Assembly (NCBI RefSeq): GCF_020889785.1
Contig: NZ_JACMYK010000017.1
Coordinates: forward strand, 1 to 64,000
From: Bradyrhizobium acaciae
Lineage (GTDB): Bacteria > Pseudomonadota > Alphaproteobacteria > Rhizobiales > Xanthobacteraceae
DNA: 64,000 bases
Direction of reading: 5' to 3'
Shown: positions 24,360-32,469 of the stretch, piece after piece
Position numbering within the stretch: the stretch's first letter is position 1
How the letters are laid out: each line of letters opens with the position of its first letter
Made by a program: the position numbers and the translations under genes
Notes under the pieces: model-generated
Told to the model about the DNA's origin: nothing
The model's database searches: none
The model's input: only the letters and a program-made list of their open reading frames with translations

Positions 24360-25820
24360 ATGTTGCGACGGACGTTCCTGATGCTGACCACCTCGCTCGC
24401 GATCACGGGCGCTGCGAGCCAGGCGAATGCTGCCTGTAGTCCGGATTATACCGGCGTCACCCTGACGGTGGCGTCGCAGACCGGACCGTATATCGCCTCC
24501 GCGCTCAAGCTCGGCGCCGACGAATGGGCGAAGAAGACCTGCGGCAAGGTCAATGTCGTGGAGTTTCCCTGGTCCGAGCTTTATCCGAAGATCGCGACAT
24601 CGCTGACCGCGTCGGACGCGACGTTCGACCTCGTCAGCTTCGCGCCGGCCTGGCTGCCGGACTTCGTGCCCTATCTCAGCGAGATGCCGAAGGAGATGCA
24701 GTCCGGCAAGGACTGGGACGATATCGAGCCGGCCTATCGCGAGCGTCTGATGGTGTGGGAAGGCAAGATCTACTCGCAATCGATGGACGGCGACGTCCAT
24801 ACCTATACGTATCGCACCGACCTGTTCAGCGATCCCAAGGAGAAGGACGCGTTCAAGGCCAAATACGGTTACGACCTCGCGCCGCCGAAGACCTGGAAGC
24901 AGTATCTCGACATCGCGGAGTTCTTCCAGCGGCCCGACAAGGGCCTGTGGGGCACGGCGGAAGCCTTCCGCCGCGGCGGTCAGCAGTTCTGGTTCTTCTT
25001 CAGCCATGCGGCGGCCTACGCCAACAATCCGAACTACCCGGGCGCGATGTTCTTCGACCCCGAGACGATGGACGCACAGATCAACAACCCGGGCTGGGTG
25101 AAGGGGCTCGAGGAATACATCCGTGCATCGAAGCTTGGGCCGCCCAACGCGCTGAACTTCTCGTTCGGCGAGGTGAACGCGGCCGTGGCCGGCGGCCAGG
25201 TCGCGGAATCGATCGGCTGGGGCGACACCGGCGTGATCGCCGCCGACCCGAAGCAGTCGAAGATCTCGGGCAAGGTCGGCTCGGCGATGCTGCCCGGCTC
25301 GGACGAGATCTGGAACGCGAAGACCAAGAAGTGGGATAAATTCCCGAGCGTCATTCCGGGCCCGTTCATGGCATTCGGCGGCTGGCAGATCGCGGTGCCG
25401 AAGGCCGGCAAGAACCAGCAGGCGGCGTGGGACTTCGTCAAGACACTGACAAGTCCTGACGTGTCGGGCCAGGCGGCGATCACCGGCGGCAGCGGCGTCA
25501 ATCCCTATCGCAAATCGCACACCGCCAATCTGCAATTGTGGAGCAAGATCTTCTCGCCGGAAGAGGCCAAGGAATATCTCGGCGCGCAATCGGACTCGAT
25601 CAATGCCAAGAACGTCGCACTCGACATGCGTCTGCCCGGCTACTTCTCCTATACCGAGGTGGTGGAGATCGAGCTCGGTAAGGCACTGGCCGGCCAGACC
25701 ACGCCGCAGGCCGCGCTCGACGCGATGGCGAAAGAGTGGAATCGGCTGACCGACGAGTTCGGCCGGGCCAAGCAGCTCGCGGCCTATCGCGCCGCGATGG
25801 GCCTTCCGCCGAAGAACTAG
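24360..25820 (+). CDS. Sugar ABC transporter substrate-binding protein (type II, MalE-like)
   Basis: 486 residues with an N-terminal signal (MLRRTFLMLTTSLAITGAAS then QANA); the twin-arginine and following TFL are compatible with Tat export, though not diagnostic. The mature part shows the extracellular solute-binding family 1 pattern (VNVVEFPWSELYPKIATSLT, TFDLVSFAPAWL, PKTWKQYLDIAEFF, FMAFGGWQIAVPKAGKN). GTAGGGAGGAC precedes the start. It belongs to the MalFG-type importer. Confidence 0.92.
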   Translation: MLRRTFLMLTTSLAITGAASQANAACSPDYTGVTLTVASQTGPYIASALKLGADEWAKKTCGKVNVVEFPWSELYPKIATSLTASDATFDLVSFAPAWLPDFVPYLSEMPKEMQSGKDWDDIEPAYRERLMVWEGKIYSQSMDGDVHTYTYRTDLFSDPKEKDAFKAKYGYDLAPPKTWKQYLDIAEFFQRPDKGLWGTAEAFRRGGQQFWFFFSHAAAYANNPNYPGAMFFDPETMDAQINNPGWVKGLEEYIRASKLGPPNALNFSFGEVNAAVAGGQVAESIGWGDTGVIAADPKQSKISGKVGSAMLPGSDEIWNAKTKKWDKFPSVIPGPFMAFGGWQIAVPKAGKNQQAAWDFVKTLTSPDVSGQAAITGGSGVNPYRKSHTANLQLWSKIFSPEEAKEYLGAQSDSINAKNVALDMRLPGYFSYTEVVEIELGKALAGQTTPQAALDAMAKEWNRLTDEFGRAKQLAAYRAAMGLPPKN

Positions 25821-25903
25821 CTTTTGACCGAGGCGTCCCGGATGATGCGCGAGCGTCGTCCGGGACTTCATCTGCCGTCGACGAAGGGACGGAAAAGGAT
25901 TCC

Positions 25904-26995
25904 ATGGCGCACGTCGAGATCGAGAACGTCAGCAAGGCATACGGGCCCTACAAGATCATCGAAGGCCTCGACCTCAACGTGGCCGACGAGGAATTTGTCG
26001 TGCTGGTCGGCCCGTCCGGCTGCGGCAAGACCACGACGTTGCGCATGATCGCGGGACTGGAGGCCGTCACCAGCGGAACCATCCGCATCGGCAACCGCGA
26101 CGTGACGCAGTTGCGGCCGGGCTTGCGCAATTGCGCGATGGTGTTCCAGAACTACGCGCTGTATCCGCACATGACGGTCGGGGAGAACATCGGCTACGGC
26201 ATGAAGGTGCGCGGCGAGCAGCGCGCCAGCATCGAGAAGGCCGTCAATGACGTAGCGCGCGTGCTTGACCTCGAGCAATATTTGCAGCGCCGGCCCAAGC
26301 AGCTTTCCGGCGGCCAGCGCCAGCGCGTGGCGATCGGTCGGGCCATCGTGCGCAGTCCGGACGTTTTCCTGTTCGACGAGCCGTTGTCCAATCTCGACGC
26401 CAAGCTCCGCATCGAGATGCGGACCGAGATCAAGGCACTGCACCGTCGCCTCGCCAAGACGATCGTCTATGTCACGCATGACCAGGTCGAAGCCATGACG
26501 ATGGCCGACCGCGTCGTGGTGATGAATCGCGGACGGATCGAACAGGCGGCCGATCCGATCACGATCTACGAGAAGCCCAGCAATCTCTTCGTCGCGGGCT
26601 TCATGGGCGCACCGAGCATGAACTTCATCCACGGCGAGATCACAGCCCGCGACGGCGCGCTCACCTTCACCGAGTCGTCGGGCACGGCGTTGCGAATACC
26701 GAAGTCGCGGGAGGCGGCCTATGCGGGCAGCGTCGGCAAGCCCGTGGTCCTTGGCGTGCGTCCTGATCATGTGTTGCGCGAAGGCGCGCCCGCGGGCTCT
26801 TCCGTCCGCATGCTTGTGAAGGACGTGGAGCCGCTCGGGCCGCACACGCTGGTGATCGGGACCGTCGGCGCCTTCGCGTTCACGGCGCAGATGCAGGTCG
26901 GTGTTGCCGCGGAGCCGGATCATGTGATCGATGTCGCGCTCGATCTCGAGCGGACGCATTTGTTCGACAAGGCGTCGGGGATGGCCATTGCCTGA
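25904..26995 (+). CDS. ABC transporter ATPase, MalK/UgpC type
   Basis: 363 residues. Walker A GPSGCGKTT (about residues 36-44), Q-loop, signature LSGGQRQRV, Walker B VFLFDEPLSNLDAKL and the H-loop in YVTHDQVEA are all present, followed by a C-terminal TOBE/regulatory domain (VVLGVRPDHVLREGAP). It energises the second importer. I chose the ATG at 25904 (MAHVEIENVSKAYG); longer frames upstream overlap the binding-protein gene. Confidence 0.93.
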   Translation: MAHVEIENVSKAYGPYKIIEGLDLNVADEEFVVLVGPSGCGKTTTLRMIAGLEAVTSGTIRIGNRDVTQLRPGLRNCAMVFQNYALYPHMTVGENIGYGMKVRGEQRASIEKAVNDVARVLDLEQYLQRRPKQLSGGQRQRVAIGRAIVRSPDVFLFDEPLSNLDAKLRIEMRTEIKALHRRLAKTIVYVTHDQVEAMTMADRVVVMNRGRIEQAADPITIYEKPSNLFVAGFMGAPSMNFIHGEITARDGALTFTESSGTALRIPKSREAAYAGSVGKPVVLGVRPDHVLREGAPAGSSVRMLVKDVEPLGPHTLVIGTVGAFAFTAQMQVGVAAEPDHVIDVALDLERTHLFDKASGMAIA

Positions 26996-27022
26996 TCTAC
27001 CGCCGGCGCAACAATCGCCCGC

Positions 27023-28021
27023 TTAGTTGCAGAACCCTCGCGCTCGCCGGACCGTATCGGACGGATACAGGCCAAATGCGGAGCGGTAAACCGCCGCGAA
27101 ACGGCCCATGTGCGTAAAGCCCCACTTCAGCGCAACCTCGCTGACCGGAAGCATGTTCTCCGGTCGCGACAGTTCATCGTGGATTGCCTCAAGTCGAATT
27201 TGTCGCAAATAGGCGACCGGCGTCGTGCCGTGGATCTTGCGGAATCCCAGTTGCAGCAATCGGCCGCTAACGCCAACCGTCCCGGCAATATCTGCGATCG
27301 TCAGAGGCAGATGGGGATTGGCGCGCATATATTCGACCGCCCGCCGGATGTAACGCGGCGGCGCATCCGGTGGATAGCGGTTCAACCGGTCGGTCAGCCG
27401 GTGGGGGACATTCTCGAGGATGAGCTGCAGCGCAGCCTCGGATAGCAGCGCGCTTGCTTTCGGAGAGCGTGTCAGGATGCCGTCATACAGACCGGTGGCG
27501 CTCGCGCGAATGAGCTGAAGAAGGGTCTGCCCGGCGCCGGTCGACAGATCGACGATCGGCGTCAAATTGAGATCTTCCAGCGCCGTGTTCCCGAGCGTCG
27601 CGGACAGGACCTTCGACACCATGCCCGTGTGCAAGGTGAGCGTCACGCTCGAGTATCTTCCATCGACCGCTTCAACCCGCTGCGCTTGCATCGTCGGAAG
27701 CGGCACGATGGCGATCTCGGATGGGGTTCGCTGGACGTTCTTGCCTGCAATGAGCATTTCGGCCTTGCCGGCATTCAGCAGGCTGATTGCAAGCTCTCCC
27801 GACGTGCTCTCGTAGGAATAGTGCCAATCCCAACCGGCAGACAGATCCGCCCGCACGACGTCGATTTCTGCTCCAACGGCAACATCGGTATGCCATCGAA
27901 ACGCGTCCTCAGGCCGCGGTGAGGAGTGCGCATTGATCCCGTGAGGATGGAGTATCTCCAGCAGCTCCTCGAACGAAGATCCCGAACGCGTCGGTGGTGC
28001 AGCGAGAATGTCTTCGACCAT
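27023..28021 (-). CDS. AraC-family transcriptional regulator
   Basis: 332 residues. The C-terminal 100 residues form the two AraC helix-turn-helix motifs: PLTIADIAGTVGVSGRLLQL (first) and VSEVALKWGFTHMGRFAAVY (second), ending FGLYPSDTVRR. The N-terminal part is a cupin-like ligand-sensing domain (AraC_binding_2 type). It ends 27 bases from the ATPase stop, convergent with the transporter operon, and could respond to the imported sugar; its targets are not shown. The ATG at 28021 has AGGA upstream. Confidence 0.88.
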   Translation of the reverse strand: MVEDILAAPPTRSGSSFEELLEILHPHGINAHSSPRPEDAFRWHTDVAVGAEIDVVRADLSAGWDWHYSYESTSGELAISLLNAGKAEMLIAGKNVQRTPSEIAIVPLPTMQAQRVEAVDGRYSSVTLTLHTGMVSKVLSATLGNTALEDLNLTPIVDLSTGAGQTLLQLIRASATGLYDGILTRSPKASALLSEAALQLILENVPHRLTDRLNRYPPDAPPRYIRRAVEYMRANPHLPLTIADIAGTVGVSGRLLQLGFRKIHGTTPVAYLRQIRLEAIHDELSRPENMLPVSEVALKWGFTHMGRFAAVYRSAFGLYPSDTVRRARGFCN

Positions 28022-28414
28022 CAAATCCTAACCATCGGATGTTTGCCGTCCGCCACACGCATAGACCGCACCGCCACATTAGCACAGCTTTGGTGAGTTC
28101 GGCTCAAGCTCTCCGCGATAGCTTCAATATCCGATTTTCGAACGAGATATCCGGATCGCGCAATCGGCTGCCAAAGGTAACATTTGATCGAATTCGCTCG
28201 CCCCTATTGCGCGAAAGTTCCGATTTCAATTCAGGGGCGCTGACGTTTTCAGAGCGCGAGTCGAGAGCGCGAGCGAAAACAGAAGCTGCGCGCGCTTGCG
28301 TTCGACCTTGCTAGCCACAATCCGAATGCCTCCATCCGGAATGCGATGCGGTCCATGGACTCATAGCCCATTTGGCCTAAATGCTTTCGACCTACTCAAA
28401 CGGGTTATGGAAGC
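28022..28414. other. Intergenic region without a recognisable gene
   Basis: Upstream of the AraC gene and of the small exported protein. It should hold their promoters, but no clear -35/-10 pair or dyad stands out. Short open frames here lack ribosome-binding sites and codon bias. Confidence 0.4.
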
Positions 28415-28824
28415 ATGCTTACAAGGATAACTTGCGTATTCGCGCTCACGGTTCTTTCGTCCATGCCTGCGCTGGCCGATAGCTGCGCAGATCACGTCCA
28501 GAGCACCGGCGTTCCGATGGTAACGGGCATGACGCACAAGACCTGGATGATTTTCCCGGCGGTCAATCCCGGTGCTGCCCTCGACAAGGTGTCCCGCGCC
28601 GTTCTGGCGGAGGGTTTGTCGGTGTGAACGTCGACAAGAAGCTCGGCACCGTGACCACGCAGCAGGAGACCACCGGATCCGGCCGGCCACAAACATTGCA
28701 AGTCGTCGTTCGCAAGGACGGCAAAGGCAGCCGCGTCGATGCGACCTTCACTCTACCGCAAGGACAATTGGCTCCAGGCGTCGGCGACAACCTCTGCCGC
28801 GTCGTGAACGCAGCCGGTCAATGA
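28415..28824 (+). pseudogene. Small exported protein, frameshifted at 28622-28628
   Basis: The first frame (28415-28627) has a signal peptide (MLTRITCVFALTVLSSMPAL then ADS) and runs to AALDKVSRAVLAEGLSV before a TGA. The next frame, beginning at the GTG at 28624, continues NVDKKLGTVTTQQETTGSGR to the stop at 28824. The junction AEGLSV-NVDKKLGTVTT reads as one helix-turn-strand domain, so the gene is split by a -1 shift (one base lost near 28622). The combined product would be about 135 residues, periplasmic, function unknown. Two coupled genes (overlap at 28624-28627) is a less likely reading because the second has no signal. Confidence 0.65.
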
Positions 28825-28976
28825 ACTCCGTCCATCTGTGAAGCAAGGCTGACGCGCGAATTGTAGCCGGCCGCGCGTGTAAGGGTGTCGTCCGGTCCGA
28901 GGCCGGGCGAACCATCCATGTTGAGGGAATCGGGACGCAGGCGCCGGCCTGCGCCCACAGCAATGAAGCAGGAGAT

Positions 28977-29339
28977 ATGATGCGTAGGGCTCGCTTTCTG
29001 AAAGTCGTTTTGACGGCCACCACCGGCGTTATGATGTTTTCCGCCTCCGCGATCTCGGCTCCGCTCCAGCACAGCGCCGGTGTTGCGGCCGCGGTGCCGG
29101 CGGTGACCGAGAAGGTCTGGTGCCGTTATGGGAATTGCGATGGCGGTGCCGCGGTCGGCGGGCTGGTCGGCGGCCTCATCGGCGGCGTCATCGCAGCCGG
29201 TGCGGCCAATGCCGCCGCGCAGCAGGAAGCTGCCGCGGCCCAGCAGCACGCAACGTCGTGCGCGCAGCGCTATCGCTCATACGATCCGGCGTCGAATACG
29301 TTCCAGGCAAAGGACGGCCGGCGCTATCCCTGCCAGTAA
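28977..29339 (+). CDS. BA14K-family protein
   Basis: 120 residues. A signal peptide of about 27 residues is followed by a glycine-rich hydrophobic stretch (VGGLVGGLIGGVIAAGAA), likely membrane-associated. The C-terminus CAQRYRSYDPASNTFQAKDG then RRYPC is the BA14K motif (C-x-x-R-[YF]-x-S-Y-[DN]-x-x-[ST]-x-T-[YF]). The family includes a Brucella immunoreactive protein with lectin-like properties. AGGAGAT lies before the start; a second ATG at 28980 is equally possible. Confidence 0.85.
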   Translation: MMRRARFLKVVLTATTGVMMFSASAISAPLQHSAGVAAAVPAVTEKVWCRYGNCDGGAAVGGLVGGLIGGVIAAGAANAAAQQEAAAAQQHATSCAQRYRSYDPASNTFQAKDGRRYPCQ

Positions 29340-29361
29340 GCGTTTGAGGTCCAACCGAGCT

Positions 29362-29385
29362 TGCTCCGGCCGGTGAGCCGGAGCA
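29362..29385 (+). terminator. Stem-loop after the BA14K gene
   Basis: TGCTCCGGC and GCCGGAGCA form a 9-bp perfect stem with a six-base loop 23 bases after the stop. No T-run follows, so its role as a terminator is tentative. Confidence 0.5.
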
Positions 29386-29623
29386 GGCGTTCGACCGCCC
29401 CGGGAGCCGCAACGGGACCTCTGCCGGCGAATTGAGCAAGATATTCGGCTGAATCGGTTCCCGCCCTGCGTCTGGATGCGCGGATCGAGCGGGCTTTATC
29501 GGAAATCGCAGGGCGAGCCGCCGACTGCGGCTTCTGACGCGGTTGCTTTCTATGTTATCACCTGATCCATCGAAACTGCGCTCGTGGCAGAACCTGCCCG
29601 AACCCTGGCGAATCTGGATCTCG

Positions 29624-30877
29624 ATGATGTTGTCGCTTCCCAAGACCAAAATACGCGTGCTGCTGCTGGAGGGCGTGAATGATTCCGCAGTCCGGATGTT
29701 CGAGGCGAACGGCTATACCGAGCTGCAACGCCTGCCCAAGGCGCTGGGACCGAAAGAACTCAGGCAGGCGCTGTCGGGCATCCATATGCTGGGAATTCGG
29801 TCGCGGACCCAGTTGACCGCGGAAATCCTCGAGGCCGCCGACCGATTGCTCGTTGTCGGCTGCTTTTCGGTCGGCACCAATCAGGTCGATCTCGACGCCG
29901 CGCGAAAGCTCGGAATCCCCGTGTTCAATGCGCCATACTCCAACACCCGTAGCGTGGCGGAGCTGACCATCGCCGAGATCGTCATGCTGTTCCGCCGGAT
30001 CTTTCCGCGTTCGGTCTCTGCACATGCCGGCGGCTGGGACAAGTCCGCCGAAGGCAGCCGTGAAGTGCGCGGCAAGACGCTGGGCATCGTCGGCTACGGC
30101 AACATCGGCTCGCAGCTGTCGAACCTCGCCGAAGCCATGGGCATGCGCGTGATCTATTTCGATCAGACCGATAAGCTCCGCCATGGCAACACCGAGCCCG
30201 CTGAATCGCTCGACGCGTTGCTCGCAGCGAGCGATGTCGTTTCGCTTCACGTGCCGGAGACGCCGACCACCGCCAACATGATCGGCGCGGCCCAGCTCCA
30301 GCTGATGAAGCCTGAGGCCTATCTGATCAACAACTCACGCGGCACCGTGGTCGATCTCGATGCGCTGGCGAGCGCCTTGCGCGAGGGCAAGCTGGCGGGT
30401 GCCGCAGTCGACGTGTTTCCGGTCGAACCGGTGTCGAACGAGGCGCGCTTCGTCTCGCCGCTGCAGGGCCTCCCCAACGTCATCCTCACGCCGCATGTCG
30501 GTGGTTCGACGGAAGAAGCGCAGGATCGCATCGGCGGCGAAGTTGCACGCAAGCTGATCGATTATTCCGATGTCGGGTCGACCTTCGGCGCGGTCAATTT
30601 TCCGCAGGTGCAATTGCCGGCGCGACCGACCGGCACCCGTTTCATTCATGTTCACCGCAATGTTCCGGGCGTCATGCGTCAGGTCAACGACGCGGTGTCC
30701 CGGCACGGGATCAACATCCTCGCGCAATATCTGCAGACCGATCCGGAAGTCGGCTATGTCGTGCTCGAGACCGACGTGGTCGGCGGCGAGGGCGAGGGCT
30801 TGCTGGCCGATTTGAAGGCCATCGACGGCACGATCCGGGTGCGGGTGCTGTACGACGCGAACCGGCCGCAGGGCTGA
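29624..30877 (+). CDS. serA: D-3-phosphoglycerate dehydrogenase, E. coli SerA type with ACT domain
   Basis: 417 residues from the ATG at 29624, which aligns with the start of the E. coli enzyme; an ATG at 29552 would add 24 residues. NAD site GIVGYGNIGSQ; catalytic residues in NNSRGTVVD (Arg), DVFPVEP (Glu) and TPHVGGST (His). The C-terminal ACT domain (FIHVHRNVPGVMRQVNDAVS, ILAQYLQT) gives serine feedback. It makes 3-phosphohydroxypyruvate for serine synthesis. The short 410-residue type is unlike the 530-residue SerA common in alphaproteobacteria, so it may be a second copy. Confidence 0.88.
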   Translation: MMLSLPKTKIRVLLLEGVNDSAVRMFEANGYTELQRLPKALGPKELRQALSGIHMLGIRSRTQLTAEILEAADRLLVVGCFSVGTNQVDLDAARKLGIPVFNAPYSNTRSVAELTIAEIVMLFRRIFPRSVSAHAGGWDKSAEGSREVRGKTLGIVGYGNIGSQLSNLAEAMGMRVIYFDQTDKLRHGNTEPAESLDALLAASDVVSLHVPETPTTANMIGAAQLQLMKPEAYLINNSRGTVVDLDALASALREGKLAGAAVDVFPVEPVSNEARFVSPLQGLPNVILTPHVGGSTEEAQDRIGGEVARKLIDYSDVGSTFGAVNFPQVQLPARPTGTRFIHVHRNVPGVMRQVNDAVSRHGINILAQYLQTDPEVGYVVLETDVVGGEGEGLLADLKAIDGTIRVRVLYDANRPQG

Positions 30878-30886
30878 TCGACCGCG

Positions 30887-32323
30887 TCAGTCCGCCGAGA
30901 ACCCGAACGGAACGCTCGAGGTTCTGAAATCGTCCGGAAGAATCTCGCGTCCGATCGGCGGCGCCGACCGCGCCGCGCATCTCGGGCGATGGCAGACCCG
31001 GCAGGCGACGCCGATCGGGGTCGGCTCGTCCGCGTTCGGCCCCTGTCCGTCGCGCGTGTAGATCAGCTGGCCGGCATGCTCGGCGGCGCAGCCGATTGCG
31101 ATCGCCCGTTCGACGCGGATGGCGCCGAACGCGCCGCCGCCGGCGGTCACGGTGCGGGCGATCGAAAAGAACCGCTGACCGTCGGGCAATTCCAGCCATT
31201 GCGTGACGATCTGGCGCGGCGTCTTGAAGATGTCGTGGACCGACCATAGCGGGCATGCGCCGCCGTGTTTCGCAAACGGGAAGCCGGCGCCATCGAGCAG
31301 CTTGGAAATGTTGCCGGCGGGATCGACGCGGATCAGGAAGAACGGGATCTTTTCGAGACCCGGCCGCTGCAAGGTCGTGACGCGGTGTGCGGTCTGCTCG
31401 AAGCTGGTGCCGAATTGACGCGCCAGCGCCTCCAGATCGTAGCGGCGCGTGTCGACCGCTTTCGCAAACACCGAATACGGCATGATGAGTGCAGCCGCGG
31501 CATAGGCGGCAAGCGCGCGGCGGGCCAGCAACTCGGCGCTCTTGCTGGTGAACTTGCCGTCTTCCACCGCCGCGCCGATCTCGTCTTCCAGCTCCAGATA
31601 AGCGAGTTGCTTGGCGAGCTGGAAATTGAGGCCTGCGGTATCGAGCGAGTCCTCGAGCAGCAATTGTCGGCGATGCAGGTCCAGTCGCCTGACCGAACCG
31701 AGCATGACGTTGGGTGGCAGATAGCGGACCTGAAGCTTATGGCGATCGCGAAGCCGCTCGATGAATCCGGCTGGTCCGGCGGGTTCGTGGACAAGGCGCT
31801 CGGCGGCATCGTCGAGATTGGCGAAATTGTTGCGGCGCGCGGCGAGAAAGCGCCGGACTTCCGCAACGGGGTCGTTGGCGTCGAAGTTCTCGCCCGGCAG
31901 TAACGCTGCGCCCGCCAGGTCCGGTGCCCGTCGCTCCGCGAGCGCCAGCTGCTCTTCGCGATAGGCGGTGTAGAGGCGCAGGAACGCCTCGGTCATTCCG
32001 GGATAGCTGACCGCGAGGTCGCTGACTTCGAGTGTGGGGATGTCGATGTCGGCAAACATCGGCTCCTTCAGGACGGACTGCATGCGCGCAGTGTGGTCGG
32101 CGCCGCCGTCGCCGGCGAGATCGGCCAGATCGATCTTGTAGGTGCGGGCAAGGCGAAGCAGCATGTCTGCCGTCACCGGGCGCTGATTGCGTTCCAGCAG
32201 TGCGACATAGGGGGCGGAGATCTCGAGATCGGCCGCCATATCGGCCTGGGTCAACCCGAGATCGCGCCGCAGCCGGCGGAGTCGGGGGCCCATGAAAACC
32301 GAGCGGGCGCTTGAGGTTGCCAT
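30887..32323 (-). CDS. XRE/ScfR (RamB-like) transcriptional regulator
   Basis: 478 residues from the ATG at 32323. The N-terminal XRE helix-turn-helix (LRRLRRDLGLTQADMAADLE then ISAPYVALLE) is followed by a metallopeptidase-like IrrE-type middle domain and a C-terminal domain with several cysteines (GGACPLW, CRVCHRPRC). This is the family of RamB/ScfR regulators that control glyoxylate and short-chain acyl metabolism. It is divergent from isocitrate lyase, with dyad sites between them, so it most likely controls that gene. Earlier TTG codons in frame were not used. Confidence 0.88.
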   Translation of the reverse strand: MATSSARSVFMGPRLRRLRRDLGLTQADMAADLEISAPYVALLERNQRPVTADMLLRLARTYKIDLADLAGDGGADHTARMQSVLKEPMFADIDIPTLEVSDLAVSYPGMTEAFLRLYTAYREEQLALAERRAPDLAGAALLPGENFDANDPVAEVRRFLAARRNNFANLDDAAERLVHEPAGPAGFIERLRDRHKLQVRYLPPNVMLGSVRRLDLHRRQLLLEDSLDTAGLNFQLAKQLAYLELEDEIGAAVEDGKFTSKSAELLARRALAAYAAAALIMPYSVFAKAVDTRRYDLEALARQFGTSFEQTAHRVTTLQRPGLEKIPFFLIRVDPAGNISKLLDGAGFPFAKHGGACPLWSVHDIFKTPRQIVTQWLELPDGQRFFSIARTVTAGGGAFGAIRVERAIAIGCAAEHAGQLIYTRDGQGPNADEPTPIGVACRVCHRPRCAARSAPPIGREILPDDFRTSSVPFGFSAD

Positions 32324-32340
32324 CGTCAAATCCGGGTTGA

Positions 32341-32388
32341 TGTAAGATTCTTACAACAATACATCAGTTTCTTGTAAGTTATGACAAG
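32341..32388. promoter_or_regulatory. Operator-like dyads between scfR-like gene and aceA
   Basis: TGTAAGATTCTTACA (32341-32355) is a perfect 6-base inverted repeat with a 3-base centre. A second TGTAAG half-site starts at 32373 (32 bases on, three helical turns), inside CTTGTAAGTTATGACAAG (32371-32388), whose own ends CTTGT/ACAAG are inverted. The region is AT-rich and contains the divergent promoters. Probable binding sites of the neighbouring ScfR-like regulator. Confidence 0.6.
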
Positions 32389-32469
32389 TTTTCCGCGCCA
32401 GGTCTAGCTCCCCACGCCGCCGTGGGTCACAAACGGTGCAGTTATTTCGTCACCGAAGGGATCACGGAC

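Noticed and set aside
23322-25871. Minus-strand open frame of 849 codons opposite the second importer
   Set aside because: It lies across three well-recognised genes on the plus strand, contains no known motif and has the composition expected from GC-rich antisense frames.
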